A stretch of 64,000 nt of DNA from Pseudomonas sp. SORT22 (lineage in GTDB: Bacteria > Pseudomonadota > Gammaproteobacteria > Pseudomonadales > Pseudomonadaceae), in NCBI RefSeq assembly GCF_018417635.1, contig NZ_CP071007.1:4216501-4280500 (forward strand), in the 5' to 3' direction. This document shows positions 1 through 8,559 of the stretch, in pieces (position 1 is the first letter of the stretch; each line of letters starts with the position of its first letter). The notes under the pieces are model-generated. The model had not been told where the DNA came from. It did not search any database and was given only the letters and a program-made list of their open reading frames with translations. Position numbers and translations under genes: made by a program.

Positions 1-130
1 GCCCAACACCGCCAACGCCCAGCAAGTGTTCAGCACCTGCGCGGCCATCGGCGGCGCCAACTGGGACCACTCGGCGCTGATCAAGGGCCTTGAGCACATG
101 GCCAACTTCTCGATCCGCGGTGAAGAGTAA
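1..130 (+). CDS. glxR: 2-hydroxy-3-oxopropionate (tartronate semialdehyde) reductase, C-terminal end only
   Basis: Only the last 42 codons are in the window, read in the frame whose first full codon is at base 2 and whose TAA is at 128-130. The visible tail (CAAIGGANWDHSALIKGLE) matches the end of the beta-hydroxyacid dehydrogenase family. The position directly before ttuD and pykF fits glxR, the NAD(P)H-dependent enzyme that reduces tartronate semialdehyde to glycerate in glyoxylate use. The Rossmann domain and catalytic lysine are outside the window, so the name rests on the tail and on gene order. An inverted repeat and a terminator separate it from ttuD. Confidence 0.75.
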   Translation, partial: PNTANAQQVFSTCAAIGGANWDHSALIKGLEHMANFSIRGEE

Positions 131-140
131 GAGGCCAGTT

Positions 141-216
141 GCAAGCTTCAAGCTGCAAGTAAAAGCAGGCCGCGCGTCGATCCGCTTTCTCTTGCGGCTT
201 GGAGCTTGAAGCTTGC
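141..216. repeat. Inverted repeat pair between glxR and ttuD
   Basis: The 19-base arm GCAAGCTTCAAGCTGCAAG (141-159) returns inverted at 198-216 with one mismatch, separated by 38 bases. The arms are rich in AAGCTT and AAGCTG words, a type of short intergenic repeat I associate with Pseudomonas chromosomes. It could fold in the glxR transcript just ahead of the terminator. Confidence 0.6.
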
Positions 217-224
217 CGCTTTCA

Positions 225-270
225 GCGCCCCTGGGTCGGCCTGCACGGAGGCGGGCCCAGGGGCGTTTTT
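225..270 (+). terminator. Rho-independent terminator after glxR
   Basis: A 10-base-pair stem (CGCCCCTGGG at 226-235, CCCAGGGGCG at 256-265) with a 20-base loop is followed directly by five T at 266-270. It lies 33 bases before the ttuD start, so it either ends glxR transcription or attenuates read-through into ttuD-pykF. Confidence 0.8.
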
Positions 271-302
271 GATTCTGAAAAACAATAAGATTGGAGCCTG
301 CC

Positions 303-1571
303 ATGTCGGTCGATCCGCAACACTTTCTGCGCGAGCTGTTCGCCACGGCCATCGATGCCGCGCATCCCCGCCAGGTCCTTGAAGCCCACCTGCCCAGCGA
401 CCGCAGCGGTCGCGTCATCGTCATCGGCGCCGGCAAGGCTGCCGCGGCCATGGCTGAAGTCGTCGAGCGCGCCTGGAAGGGCCCGGTTTCCGGCCTGGTG
501 GTTACCCGCTACGGCCATGGCGCCAGCTGCTCGAAAATCGAAGTGGTCGAAGCCGCCCACCCGGTCCCGGATGCCGCCGGCCTGGCCGTGGCCAAGCGGG
601 TACTGGAAATGGTCAGCAACCTCACGGCTGACGACCGGGTGATTTTCCTGCTCTCCGGCGGTGGTTCGGCGCTGCTGGCGCTGCCTGCCGAAGGCCTGAC
701 CCTGGCCGACAAGCAACAGATCAACAAGGCCCTGCTCAAATCCGGCGCCACCATCGGCGAGATGAACTGCGTGCGCAAGCACCTCTCGGCGATCAAGGGC
801 GGGCGCCTGGCCAAGGCTTGCTGGCCGGCCACCGTCTATACCTATGCGATTTCCGATGTACCCGGGGATCTGGCCACGGTCATTGCCTCCGGCCCCACCG
901 TGGCCGACCCGAGCACCTCGGCCGAAGCCCTGGCGATCCTCAAGCGCTACAACATCGAAGCGCCTGCTGCGGTCACCGCCTGGCTCAACAACCCGGCCTC
1001 CGAGACCGTCAAGGCTGACGACCCGGCCCTGGCCCGCAGCCACTTCCAGCTGATCGCCCGGCCCCAGCAGTCGCTGGAAGCGGCAGCGGTCAAAGCCCGC
1101 CAGGCCGGCTTCAGCCCGCTGATCCTTGGCGACCTCGAAGGCGAGTCGCGCGAGGTGGCCAAGGTCCATGCCGGCATCGCCCGGCAGATCGTCCAGCACG
1201 GCCAGCCGCTGTCGCCACCCTGCGTGATCCTCTCCGGTGGCGAAACCACCGTGACCGTGCGCGGCAATGGCCGTGGCGGGCGCAACGCCGAGTTTTTGCT
1301 GAGCCTGACCGAAAGCCTCAAGGGCCTGCGCGGGGTCTATGCCCTGGCCGGTGACACCGATGGCATCGACGGCTCCGAAGACAACGCCGGCGCACTGATG
1401 ACCCCGGACAGCTACGCCCGCGCCGCGGCCCTGGGCCTGTCGGCCAGTGACGAGCTGGACAACAACAATGGCTACGGCTACTTCGCCGCGCTCGATGACT
1501 TGATCGTTACCGAGCCGACGCGGACCAACGTCAACGATTTTCGCGCCATCCTGATTCTCGAGAGTGCCTGA
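303..1571 (+). CDS. ttuD: Glycerate 2-kinase / hydroxypyruvate reductase family protein (MOFRL domain)
   Basis: The protein has 422 residues with the TtuD/GckA layout: an N-terminal DUF4147 domain with glycine-rich loops (VIGAGKAAAAMAE, LLSGGGSALL) and a C-terminal MOFRL domain (GGETTVTVRGNGRGGRNAEF). The family is often labelled hydroxypyruvate reductase, but characterised MOFRL proteins phosphorylate glycerate at carbon 2. Lying between glxR and pykF, a 2-phosphoglycerate product would feed enolase and then pyruvate kinase, so I favour kinase activity; this is inference. ATG 303 is chosen because GGAG lies at 293-296; an in-frame TTG at 291 would overlap that site. The stop is one base before the pykF ATG, so the two genes are probably co-transcribed. 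Confidence 0.88.
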   Translation: MSVDPQHFLRELFATAIDAAHPRQVLEAHLPSDRSGRVIVIGAGKAAAAMAEVVERAWKGPVSGLVVTRYGHGASCSKIEVVEAAHPVPDAAGLAVAKRVLEMVSNLTADDRVIFLLSGGGSALLALPAEGLTLADKQQINKALLKSGATIGEMNCVRKHLSAIKGGRLAKACWPATVYTYAISDVPGDLATVIASGPTVADPSTSAEALAILKRYNIEAPAAVTAWLNNPASETVKADDPALARSHFQLIARPQQSLEAAAVKARQAGFSPLILGDLEGESREVAKVHAGIARQIVQHGQPLSPPCVILSGGETTVTVRGNGRGGRNAEFLLSLTESLKGLRGVYALAGDTDGIDGSEDNAGALMTPDSYARAAALGLSASDELDNNNGYGYFAALDDLIVTEPTRTNVNDFRAILILESA

Positions 1572-1572
1572 C

Positions 1573-2988
1573 ATGACGCCTGATAAAAAAGTCAAAATCC
1601 TCGCCACCCTCGGTCCTGCGATCAAGGGCATCGATGACATCCGCCAACTGGTCGAGGCCGGGGTGAACATCTTTCGCCTGAACTTCAGCCACGGCGAGCA
1701 CGAAGACCACGCCCTGCGCTACCAGTGGATCCGCGAGGTGGAGAGCCAGCTCAACTACCCGCTGGGCATCCTCATGGACCTGCAGGGGCCTAAACTGCGC
1801 GTCGGCCGTTTTGCCGAGGGCAAGGTCCAGCTGCAACGCGGCCAGGCCCTGCGCCTGGACCTGGACAGCACCCCGGGTACGCTTGAGCGGGTCAACCTGC
1901 CGCACCCGGAAATCATCGCTGCGCTGGAGCCGGGCATGGACCTGCTGCTCGACGACGGCAAGCTGCGCCTGCGGGTGACCGCCAAGCACAGCGACGCAAT
2001 CGAGACCGAAGTGCTCAACGGCGGCGAGCTGTCCGACCGCAAGGGCGTCAACGTGCCGCAAGCGGTACTCGACCTCAGCCCGCTGACCGCCAAGGACCGC
2101 CGCGACCTGAGCTTCGGCCTGGAGCTGGGCGTGGACTGGGTGGCACTGTCGTTCGTGCAGCGCCCGGAAGACATCGTCGAAGCGCGCCAGCTGATCGGTG
2201 ACCGTGCCTACCTGATGGCCAAGATCGAGAAGCCCTCGGCGGTGACCCAACTGCGCGCCATTGCCGAGCTCAGCGACGCGATCATGGTTGCCCGTGGCGA
2301 CCTGGGCGTGGAAGTGCCGGCCGAAAGCGTGCCGCAGATCCAGAAGAGCATCATCAACACCTGCCGCGAACTGGGTAAACCGGTGGTGGTGGCCACGCAG
2401 ATGCTCGAATCGATGCGCTTCTCCCCGGCCCCGACCCGCGCCGAAGTCACCGACGTCGCCAACGCCGTGGCCGAAGGCGCCGATGCGGTGATGCTCTCGG
2501 CCGAGACCGCTTCGGGCGACTACCCGCTGGAAGCGGTACAGATGATGAGCAAGATCATCCGCCAGGTGGAGAACGGCCCGGACTACCAGGCGCAACTCGA
2601 CGTCGGCCGGCCGAAAGCCGAGGCCACCGTGTCGGATGCCATCAGCTGCGCGATCCGCCGCATCAGCGGCATCCTGCCGGTGGCGGTGCTGGTCAACTAC
2701 AGCGAATCGGGGGCTTCGACCCTGCGCGCTGCGCGCGAGCGGCCACGGGCGCCGATCCTCAACCTGACGCCCAACCTGTCCACCGCCCGGCGCCTGAGCG
2801 TGGCCTGGGGTGTGCATTCGGTGGTCAACGATCGCTTGCGCCAGGTCGACGAGATCTGCTCCACCGCCCTGGAGATCGCCCAGGCCCAGGGCATGGCCAG
2901 CCGCGGCGACACGCTGTTGATCACTGCCGGTGTGCCTTTTGGCAAGCCGGGGTCGACTAACACGCTGCGGATCGAGACCTTGATCTGA
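1573..2988 (+). CDS. pykF: Pyruvate kinase
   Basis: This 471-residue protein converts phosphoenolpyruvate and ADP to pyruvate and ATP. The N-terminus (KILATLGPA, then FRLNFSHGEH), the catalytic lysine region (MAKIEKPSAV), the metal-binding VARGDLGVEV and the ATQMLESM motif are all present, and the length is normal. ATG 1573 is chosen over the in-frame GTG at 1564, which would overlap the ttuD stop. Tight coupling to ttuD suggests this isozyme serves glycerate and glyoxylate catabolism. A REP element begins 9 bases after the stop. Confidence 0.95.
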   Translation: MTPDKKVKILATLGPAIKGIDDIRQLVEAGVNIFRLNFSHGEHEDHALRYQWIREVESQLNYPLGILMDLQGPKLRVGRFAEGKVQLQRGQALRLDLDSTPGTLERVNLPHPEIIAALEPGMDLLLDDGKLRLRVTAKHSDAIETEVLNGGELSDRKGVNVPQAVLDLSPLTAKDRRDLSFGLELGVDWVALSFVQRPEDIVEARQLIGDRAYLMAKIEKPSAVTQLRAIAELSDAIMVARGDLGVEVPAESVPQIQKSIINTCRELGKPVVVATQMLESMRFSPAPTRAEVTDVANAVAEGADAVMLSAETASGDYPLEAVQMMSKIIRQVENGPDYQAQLDVGRPKAEATVSDAISCAIRRISGILPVAVLVNYSESGASTLRAARERPRAPILNLTPNLSTARRLSVAWGVHSVVNDRLRQVDEICSTALEIAQAQGMASRGDTLLITAGVPFGKPGSTNTLRIETLI

Positions 2989-2996
2989 GGTAGACC

Positions 2997-3034
2997 GCTC
3001 CCACAGGTTTGTGGGAGCGGGCTTGACCCGCGAT
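2997..3034 (+). repeat. Single REP element (TTGACCC subtype)
   Basis: The REP core TGTGGGAGCGGGCTTGACCCGCGAT starts at 3010. GCTCCCACA at 2997-3005 pairs with TGTGGGAGC at 3010-3018 across a four-base loop. It follows the pykF stop and could stabilise the 3-prime end of the ttuD-pykF transcript. Confidence 0.8.
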
Positions 3035-3110
3035 GAATGCAACACAAACCCCAGGTGGGACAACCCGGCCCAAAGAGGCTCCCCACTCCACATCAACCCA
3101 GACTGCCCCC

Positions 3111-3995
3111 ATGTACACCAAGAATTTCGTCAACCCGTGCCCCGACTGGGCCACTGCCTTGCTCAACGGCTTCAGCCAGGTGCTGCTGCAGCGCAATCCG
3201 CTGTGTGGCCTGTGCTGCCTGCTGGCTATCACCCTGACCGCGCCCGACCTGGTCGGCGGCGCGCTGCTCGGGGCCCTCGCCGGGCTGCTGACTGCCCAGC
3301 GCCGTGGCTACAACCGCACTGACCGCCAGGCCGGCCTGTACAGCTACAACGGCGTGCTGATTGGTCTGCTGATCAGCTATGCCCTGCCCTGGTCGGCGAT
3401 TCTGCCGCCACTGATCATCGCCGCTGGCGGCCTGAGCAGCATGCTCGTGCACCAGTGGCTCAAGCGCGGCCCCAGGCAACTGCTGCCTGCCTATACCGCG
3501 CCGTTCGTGTTGCTCGGCTGGGCCGCCCTGGCCATGGCCGAACCCGCCAGCGCCACCAGCACCAGTGTCGAGGCCAACCCGCTGTTCGCCCTGGCCCGCG
3601 GCCTTGGGCAGATCTTCTTGCTCGACCAGCCGCTGGCCGGCGTGCTGATCGCCCTCGGCCTGCTGATCTCCAATCGCTACGCCGCCGTCTGGGCCCTGCT
3701 CGGCTCGGCCATCGGCGGCAGCGTGGCGTTGCTCGGTGGCGAGGCCACGGCGGCCTACAACGGCCTGTTCGGTTTCAATGCCGCCCTCGCCGCCCTGGCC
3801 TTCAGCCAGGAACGCCAGCGGCCCTGGCTGCCGCTGCTGGCCATCGTCCTGGCAATTGCCCTGCAACCAGCGGTGAGCCTGCTGCCGGTCGCCGGCCTGA
3901 CTGCGCCGTTCATTCTCGCCTGCTGGCTGCTGCATGCCGGCGGCCGCCTGCTGCGCCTGCCGCTATCCCACAGCCGGCGTCGCTTGCACAGCTGA
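3111..3995 (+). CDS. Urea transporter (UT family)
   Basis: A very hydrophobic 294-residue protein. The start (NFVNPCPDWATALLNGFSQV, then NPLCGLCCL) and two later glycine-rich segments (YSYNGVLIGLL, AYNGLFGFNAALAAL) look like the internal two-fold repeat of bacterial urea channels, which carry urea passively across the inner membrane. ATG 3111 is chosen by family similarity. The frame stays open upstream to 3033, but that stretch is low-complexity and follows the REP. No clear Shine-Dalgarno site is seen. No urease gene is in the window. Confidence 0.8.
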   Translation: MYTKNFVNPCPDWATALLNGFSQVLLQRNPLCGLCCLLAITLTAPDLVGGALLGALAGLLTAQRRGYNRTDRQAGLYSYNGVLIGLLISYALPWSAILPPLIIAAGGLSSMLVHQWLKRGPRQLLPAYTAPFVLLGWAALAMAEPASATSTSVEANPLFALARGLGQIFLLDQPLAGVLIALGLLISNRYAAVWALLGSAIGGSVALLGGEATAAYNGLFGFNAALAALAFSQERQRPWLPLLAIVLAIALQPAVSLLPVAGLTAPFILACWLLHAGGRLLRLPLSHSRRRLHS

Positions 3996-4039
3996 GGTGC
4001 AGCCCCTAGGCTCTGCCCATCTGCCTTTGGAACGAGCCT

Positions 4040-4864
4040 ATGGACACCCCTTCGAGCTGGCGCGAGCGGCTCTACGTCATCGTCTTTCAAACCGACACCA
4101 CGGCCGGCCGGCGCTTCGACAAGATCCTCCTGCTGATCATTCTCGCCAGCCTGGTAACGGTGATCCTCGACAGCATCGACGAGGTGCACCAGGGTTATGC
4201 CGGGTTGCTGGCGGCCGTCGAGTGGGGCTTTACCGCGATCTTTCTGGTCGAGTACCTGATCCGCTTGTATTGCTCGCCCAAGCCCTTGCGCTACGCCTTC
4301 AGTTTTTATGGCCTGGTCGACCTGCTGGCGATCGTCCCGGGGATCATCGCCCTGTACTACAGCGACGCCCAATACCTGCTGATCATCCGCGTCGTACGTA
4401 TGCTGCGGATCTTTCGCGTGCTCAAGCTCAGCCCCTACCTCAAGCAGGCCCATTACCTGCTCGCGGCGCTGCGCGGCAGCAAGCAGAAGATCATCGTGTT
4501 CCTGCTCAGCGTCTCGACCCTGGTCACCGTGTTCGGCACCCTGATGTATGTGGTCGAAGGTCCCGAGCATGGCTTTACCAGCATCCCCAAGGGCATCTAC
4601 TGGGCGATCGTCACCCTGACCACGGTCGGCTTTGGCGACATCGTGCCCAAAACCCCGCTGGGCCAGGTGTTGTCGTCGATGGTGATGATCACCGGTTACT
4701 CGATCATCGCCGTGCCCACCGGGATTTTCACCGCCGAGCTTGCCAACGCCATGCGCGGCGAACAGCTACAGCACGACTGCCCGGTGTGCCGGAAAAACAG
4801 CCACGAGCACGGCGCGGCGTTCTGCTCGCGCTGCGGCAATGCGCTGTTTAAAAAAATGGAATAA
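4040..4864 (+). CDS. Voltage-gated-type cation channel with C-terminal zinc ribbon
   Basis: A 274-residue inner-membrane protein with a six-segment channel layout. An arginine-rich S4-like helix (RVVRMLRIFRVLK, about residues 116-128) precedes a pore loop with the potassium filter variant TTVGFGD and then a last helix. The C-terminus carries two cysteine pairs (CPVC, then CSRC about 18 residues on), typical of a zinc ribbon. Potassium selectivity is likely from the filter but unproven; voltage gating is inferred from the basic S4. The zinc ribbon is an unusual addition and may be a regulatory module. It stands alone, with no partner gene. Confidence 0.85.
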   Translation: MDTPSSWRERLYVIVFQTDTTAGRRFDKILLLIILASLVTVILDSIDEVHQGYAGLLAAVEWGFTAIFLVEYLIRLYCSPKPLRYAFSFYGLVDLLAIVPGIIALYYSDAQYLLIIRVVRMLRIFRVLKLSPYLKQAHYLLAALRGSKQKIIVFLLSVSTLVTVFGTLMYVVEGPEHGFTSIPKGIYWAIVTLTTVGFGDIVPKTPLGQVLSSMVMITGYSIIAVPTGIFTAELANAMRGEQLQHDCPVCRKNSHEHGAAFCSRCGNALFKKME

Positions 4865-4957
4865 GCAAAGCACTTTTTAATCTTTTAGCGCCTAAAGCCC
4901 AACCGTTATAGTCGCTGGCATAATGCCTTTAACGCTAACTCGAACAAGGAATGCGCA

Positions 4958-5959
4958 GTGAAAAAACTCTTCAGTGCCTCGCTTCTGGCCGCAAGCCTCG
5001 CCTTCGGCTCCGTGGCCCAGGCTGCTCCGGCGCCGCTGCTGAACGTCTCGTACGACGTGATGCGCGACTTCTACAAGGATTACAACGCCGCGTTCCAGAA
5101 GCACTGGGAAGCCGAGCACAAAGAGAAGATCACCGTGCAGATGTCGTTCGGTGGCTCGAGCAAGCAGGCCCGTTCGGTAATCGACGGCCTGCCGGCTGAC
5201 GTCATCACCATGAACATGGCCACCGACATCAATGCCCTGGCCGACAACGGCAAGCTGGTGCCGGACAACTGGGTCACGCGCCTACCGAACAACAGCGCGC
5301 CGTTCACCTCGGCCACTGTGTTCATCGTGCGCAAGGGCAACCCCAAGGCCCTGAAAGACTGGCCCGACCTGCTCAAAGACGGCGTCCAGGTCATTGTGCC
5401 AAACCCGAAAACCTCCGGTAACGGCCGCTACACCTACCTCTCGGCCTGGGGCTATGTGCTGAAGAACGGCGGTGACGAGAACAAGGCCAAGGACTTTGTC
5501 GGCAAGCTGTTCAAGCAGGCGCCAGTGCTCGATACCGGTGGCCGCGCCGCCACCACCACCTTCATGACCAACCAGATCGGCGACGTGCTGGTGACCTTCG
5601 AGAACGAAGCCGAAATGATCGCCCGCGAGTTCGGTCGTGACCAGTTCGAAGTCATCTACCCAAGCGTCTCCGCCGAAGCCGAGCCACCGGTGAGTGTGGT
5701 CGACAAGGTGGTCGAGAAGAAAGGCAGCCGCGCCACCGCCGAGGCATACCTGAAATACCTGTGGTCGCCTGAGGCCCAGGAAATCGCCGCCAACAACTAC
5801 CTGCGTCCGCGTGATCCAGCGGTGCTGGCCAAGTACACCGACCGCTTCCCGAAAGTCGACTTCCTCTCGGTCGAGAAGACCTTCGGTGACTGGCGCACCG
5901 TGCAGAAAACCCACTTCAACGATGGCGGGATTTTCGACCAGATCTACACCGGGCAGTAA
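4958..5959 (+). CDS. sbp: Periplasmic sulfate-binding protein of an ABC transporter
   Basis: A 333-residue secreted protein with a clear signal peptide (MKKLFSASLLAASLAFGSVAQA). The mature start (LLNVSYDVMRDFYKDYNAAF) and the segments MSFGGSSKQARSVIDGL and NPKTSGNGRYTYL are typical of sulfate and thiosulfate binders feeding CysTWA. No cysTWA genes are in the window, so it is an orphan binding protein that would share a permease coded elsewhere. The start is GTG 4958. The upstream ATG at 4951 is in another frame, and CAAGGA lies at a suitable distance. Control by sulfur status (CysB) is expected for the family; no site was identified. Confidence 0.9.
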   Translation: MKKLFSASLLAASLAFGSVAQAAPAPLLNVSYDVMRDFYKDYNAAFQKHWEAEHKEKITVQMSFGGSSKQARSVIDGLPADVITMNMATDINALADNGKLVPDNWVTRLPNNSAPFTSATVFIVRKGNPKALKDWPDLLKDGVQVIVPNPKTSGNGRYTYLSAWGYVLKNGGDENKAKDFVGKLFKQAPVLDTGGRAATTTFMTNQIGDVLVTFENEAEMIAREFGRDQFEVIYPSVSAEAEPPVSVVDKVVEKKGSRATAEAYLKYLWSPEAQEIAANNYLRPRDPAVLAKYTDRFPKVDFLSVEKTFGDWRTVQKTHFNDGGIFDQIYTGQ

Positions 5960-5968
5960 TGGCCTCAT

Positions 5969-6006
5969 CGCGGGTCAGTCGAGGTGACGCCTCGACTTGA
6001 CCCGCG
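5969..6006. repeat. Long hairpin, degenerate REP-like element
   Basis: CGCGGGTCAGTCGAGG (5969-5984) pairs with CCTCGACTTGACCCGCG (5990-6006) around a five-base loop, with a single bulged base. The ends match the CGCGGGTCA core of the local REP family but the inner part differs. It lies 10 bases after the sbp stop and has no T run, so it is more likely a 3-prime stabilising or bidirectional element than a classical terminator. Confidence 0.65.
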
Positions 6007-6096
6007 ATTGCTTCACCCCCTATCGAACTTACCCTCCCATTTGCTGATCAGTTCATTGACTACCCTTTCCGTCATCCACGGCTCAAGGAGTGCCCA

Positions 6097-8124
6097 GTGA
6101 CCCGATCTTTACTCACCTTGCTGTTCAGTTGTCTGTTGAGCAGCCAGCTGTTCGCCGCCGAACCTTCGCCCGCCGCACCAACACCTGAACCTGAACCCGT
6201 GGTCCAGGGCGGCCTGCTCGGCGCCATTGCCGATGGCCTGGACGATGTCAGCCAGGAACTGGATATCGACAGCCACCTGTTCGACAGCTGGCGCCTGCGC
6301 GCCGACCGCGCCGTCAATGAAGTCGATCAACTGGTCAACCGCCACGCCGGTCGCGATGGCCTCGACCTGCTCGGCGATTTCGCCCTGCTGAGCATCACCT
6401 GGCTGGTCGCCTTCGCGGTGCTCACCAACCTCGGCCGCCTGCTGGCCCATCGCAGCAACAACAGCCGCCCGCTGCGCCAACGCCCGCGCCTGCAGAAACT
6501 GCTCGGCTACCTGCTGCCCTATACCCTGCCGGCCCTGGCCAGCCTGCCGACCACGCTGTACGTCAGCCACTATCTGGAGCCGTCGGTAGGCCGCGCCCTG
6601 GGCCTGAGCCTGGCCTATGCCACCAGCAGCGGTATCTTCTCGACATCGATCATCCTGTGCCTGATCACCCTGTTCGACACCGGCCACAAGCGCGCGGCGG
6701 TGCGCATCATTCGCCAGCTGGCGCCTCGGCCGCTGTTCATGATCGGCTTTCTGGCGGCCTGGAGCGATGCCCTGACCAGCCCGCAGATCACCCGCCAACT
6801 GGGCGGCAACATCACCAGCAGCGTGGCGGTAATCACCGGCCTGCTGGCGACCCTGGCGTTCGCCGTCCTGGTGATTCGCCTGCGCCGCCCGGTGGCGCAC
6901 CTGATCCGCAACCGCGCGCTCAAGGAGCGCTTGCAGCACCGCGCCGTGCAGGAAACCCTGCGGATCTTTTCCTGGCTCTGGTACCTGCCGATCCTGATGA
7001 TGATCCTGGTCTCGGCCATCACCCTGATCGGCGCCGGCGAAGAGAGCCAGAAGGCCCTGCAAAACGCGTTGCTGACCACCATTTTGCTGATCGCCACGCT
7101 GTTTCTCAGCACCACCTTGCAGCACCTGTTCAAGGCCCACGACATCGAACCCGGGCAACGCCTGCGTCCGTACAAGGAACTGCTGCGCAACCTTGCCCAC
7201 GCGCTGCTGCGCATCGCCATGGCAGTGGCCTTCATCGAGCTGCTGGGGCGCATCTGGGGCTTTTCGGTGCTCGATTTTGCCCTGCGCAACAGCCTGGGCC
7301 GGGCGATCAGTGATTCACTGAGCAGCATCGGCCTGATCCTGCTGGTCACCTGGCTGCTGTGGGTGGTGATCGACACGGCGATCCAGGAAGCCCTCAAGCC
7401 CACGGTGGGGCGGCGCTCGTCGCGCCAGCCGAGCACCCGGGTGCGGACCATCCTGCCGATGCTGCGCAATGCCATCAAGATCATCCTGGTGGTGATCTGC
7501 ACCATCACCACCATGGCCAACCTGGGCATCAACGTCGCGCCCTTGCTGGCCGGCGCCGGGGTGGTCGGCCTGGCGATCGGTTTCGGCTCCCAGCAACTGG
7601 TGCAGGACGTGATCACCGGGCTGTTCATCCTCATCGAAGACACCATAGCCATCGGCGACTGGGTGGTGCTCGATTCCGGGCATGCCGGCACGGTCGAGAG
7701 CCTGACCATCCGCACCTTGCGCCTGCGTGATGGCAAGGGCTTCGTGCACTCGGTACCGTTCGGCCAGATCAAGGCGGTCACCAACCAGTCACGGCAGTTC
7801 GCCTATGCGTTCTTCTCGGTTCAGTTCAGCTACCAGACCGACGTCGACAGCGCGCTGAAACTGATCCGCGAAGTCGGCCAGTCGATCAGCGAAGACCCGC
7901 TGCTGCGCCACAGCCTGCAAGGGCCGCTGCAGGTGTTCGGGGTCGACAGCATGAACCTCAACGGCATCACTTTGACCGCGCAGTTTCGCACCAGCTCCGG
8001 CGGGCAATATGCGGTCAATCGCGCCTTCAACGAACGGCTGAAAAAGCGCGTCGACCAGACCGACGACGTGAGCTTTGCGCAATACAATCCGCCACCGCAA
8101 AAAGTCGCTGAAGAACCGGCCTGA
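6097..8124 (+). CDS. Large MscS-family mechanosensitive channel
   Basis: A 675-residue protein with a signal peptide (about residues 1-20), an acidic periplasmic N-terminal stretch, many membrane helices and a C-terminal MscS domain. The MscS pore-lining and beta-domain signature is clear (GAGVVGLAIGFGSQQLVQDV, then FILIEDTIAIGDWVV), followed by the soluble vestibule. The length is well above the 286-residue E. coli MscS, as in the multi-helix subfamilies. It should release solutes on hypo-osmotic shock. The start is GTG 6097, with AAGGAG at 6085-6090. It stands alone. Confidence 0.88.
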   Translation: MTRSLLTLLFSCLLSSQLFAAEPSPAAPTPEPEPVVQGGLLGAIADGLDDVSQELDIDSHLFDSWRLRADRAVNEVDQLVNRHAGRDGLDLLGDFALLSITWLVAFAVLTNLGRLLAHRSNNSRPLRQRPRLQKLLGYLLPYTLPALASLPTTLYVSHYLEPSVGRALGLSLAYATSSGIFSTSIILCLITLFDTGHKRAAVRIIRQLAPRPLFMIGFLAAWSDALTSPQITRQLGGNITSSVAVITGLLATLAFAVLVIRLRRPVAHLIRNRALKERLQHRAVQETLRIFSWLWYLPILMMILVSAITLIGAGEESQKALQNALLTTILLIATLFLSTTLQHLFKAHDIEPGQRLRPYKELLRNLAHALLRIAMAVAFIELLGRIWGFSVLDFALRNSLGRAISDSLSSIGLILLVTWLLWVVIDTAIQEALKPTVGRRSSRQPSTRVRTILPMLRNAIKIILVVICTITTMANLGINVAPLLAGAGVVGLAIGFGSQQLVQDVITGLFILIEDTIAIGDWVVLDSGHAGTVESLTIRTLRLRDGKGFVHSVPFGQIKAVTNQSRQFAYAFFSVQFSYQTDVDSALKLIREVGQSISEDPLLRHSLQGPLQVFGVDSMNLNGITLTAQFRTSSGGQYAVNRAFNERLKKRVDQTDDVSFAQYNPPPQKVAEEPA

Positions 8125-8165
8125 TTGCTTTAACCCCAGCGGCCATCGGTGCTAAAGTCGCGGCC

Positions 8166-8552
8166 ATGAACCGCGCCCCCGCCGACCGCCCGCTGATTGC
8201 CTGGACCTTGTACTTCTGTGTCCTGTTCAATCTGTTCGCCTGCGGTATCGGTCACGGGCAGATGATGGGCCTGCAACTCAACGGTATCGGCGGCGCCTAT
8301 TGTTCGGCCATGGGCAGCGCCGGGCCGACGCTGAAAAGCGATTTCGGCGATCAGACGGTGGCCGGCTGGGACAGCATGCAGACCTGCCCGGTGTGCGCTG
8401 CCGCCGTGGTCTGCCTGGGCCTGGTGCTGGTCATCGGCTGGCTGCTGGCGGTTACCCGGGTACGTCGCTATCACCGTGAACTGCGCAGCAAAGCGCCGCC
8501 GCGATATTGCTGGCCGGCCGCCAACCCCCGCGCCTCCCCGCTTCTGGCTTGA
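8166..8552 (+). CDS. DUF2946 domain protein
   Basis: A 128-residue protein with an N-terminal hydrophobic segment (about 12-30), a middle part with the pair CPVCAA, and a second hydrophobic segment (VVCLGLVLVIGWLLAV). This is the DUF2946 pattern, whose biochemical role is unknown; such genes often sit beside TonB-dependent receptors for metals. Here the receptor follows 101 bases downstream on the same strand. The cysteine pair could bind metal or be oxidised in the periplasm. The basic, proline-rich C-terminus is not conserved-looking. Confidence 0.7.
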   Translation: MNRAPADRPLIAWTLYFCVLFNLFACGIGHGQMMGLQLNGIGGAYCSAMGSAGPTLKSDFGDQTVAGWDSMQTCPVCAAAVVCLGLVLVIGWLLAVTRVRRYHRELRSKAPPRYCWPAANPRASPLLA

Positions 8553-8559
8553 ACCTCCT

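Noticed and set aside
222..3232. Long open frames opposite ttuD and pykF
   Set aside because: High-GC codon use gives long antisense frames; the products are low-complexity (rich in G, A, R) and lack any family motif, while the plus-strand genes are clear.
3011..3322. Open frame starting MGAGLTRD
   Set aside because: The start is a translation of the REP core; the same peptide begins frames at 62389 (minus) and 62399 (plus). It marks the repeat, not a gene.
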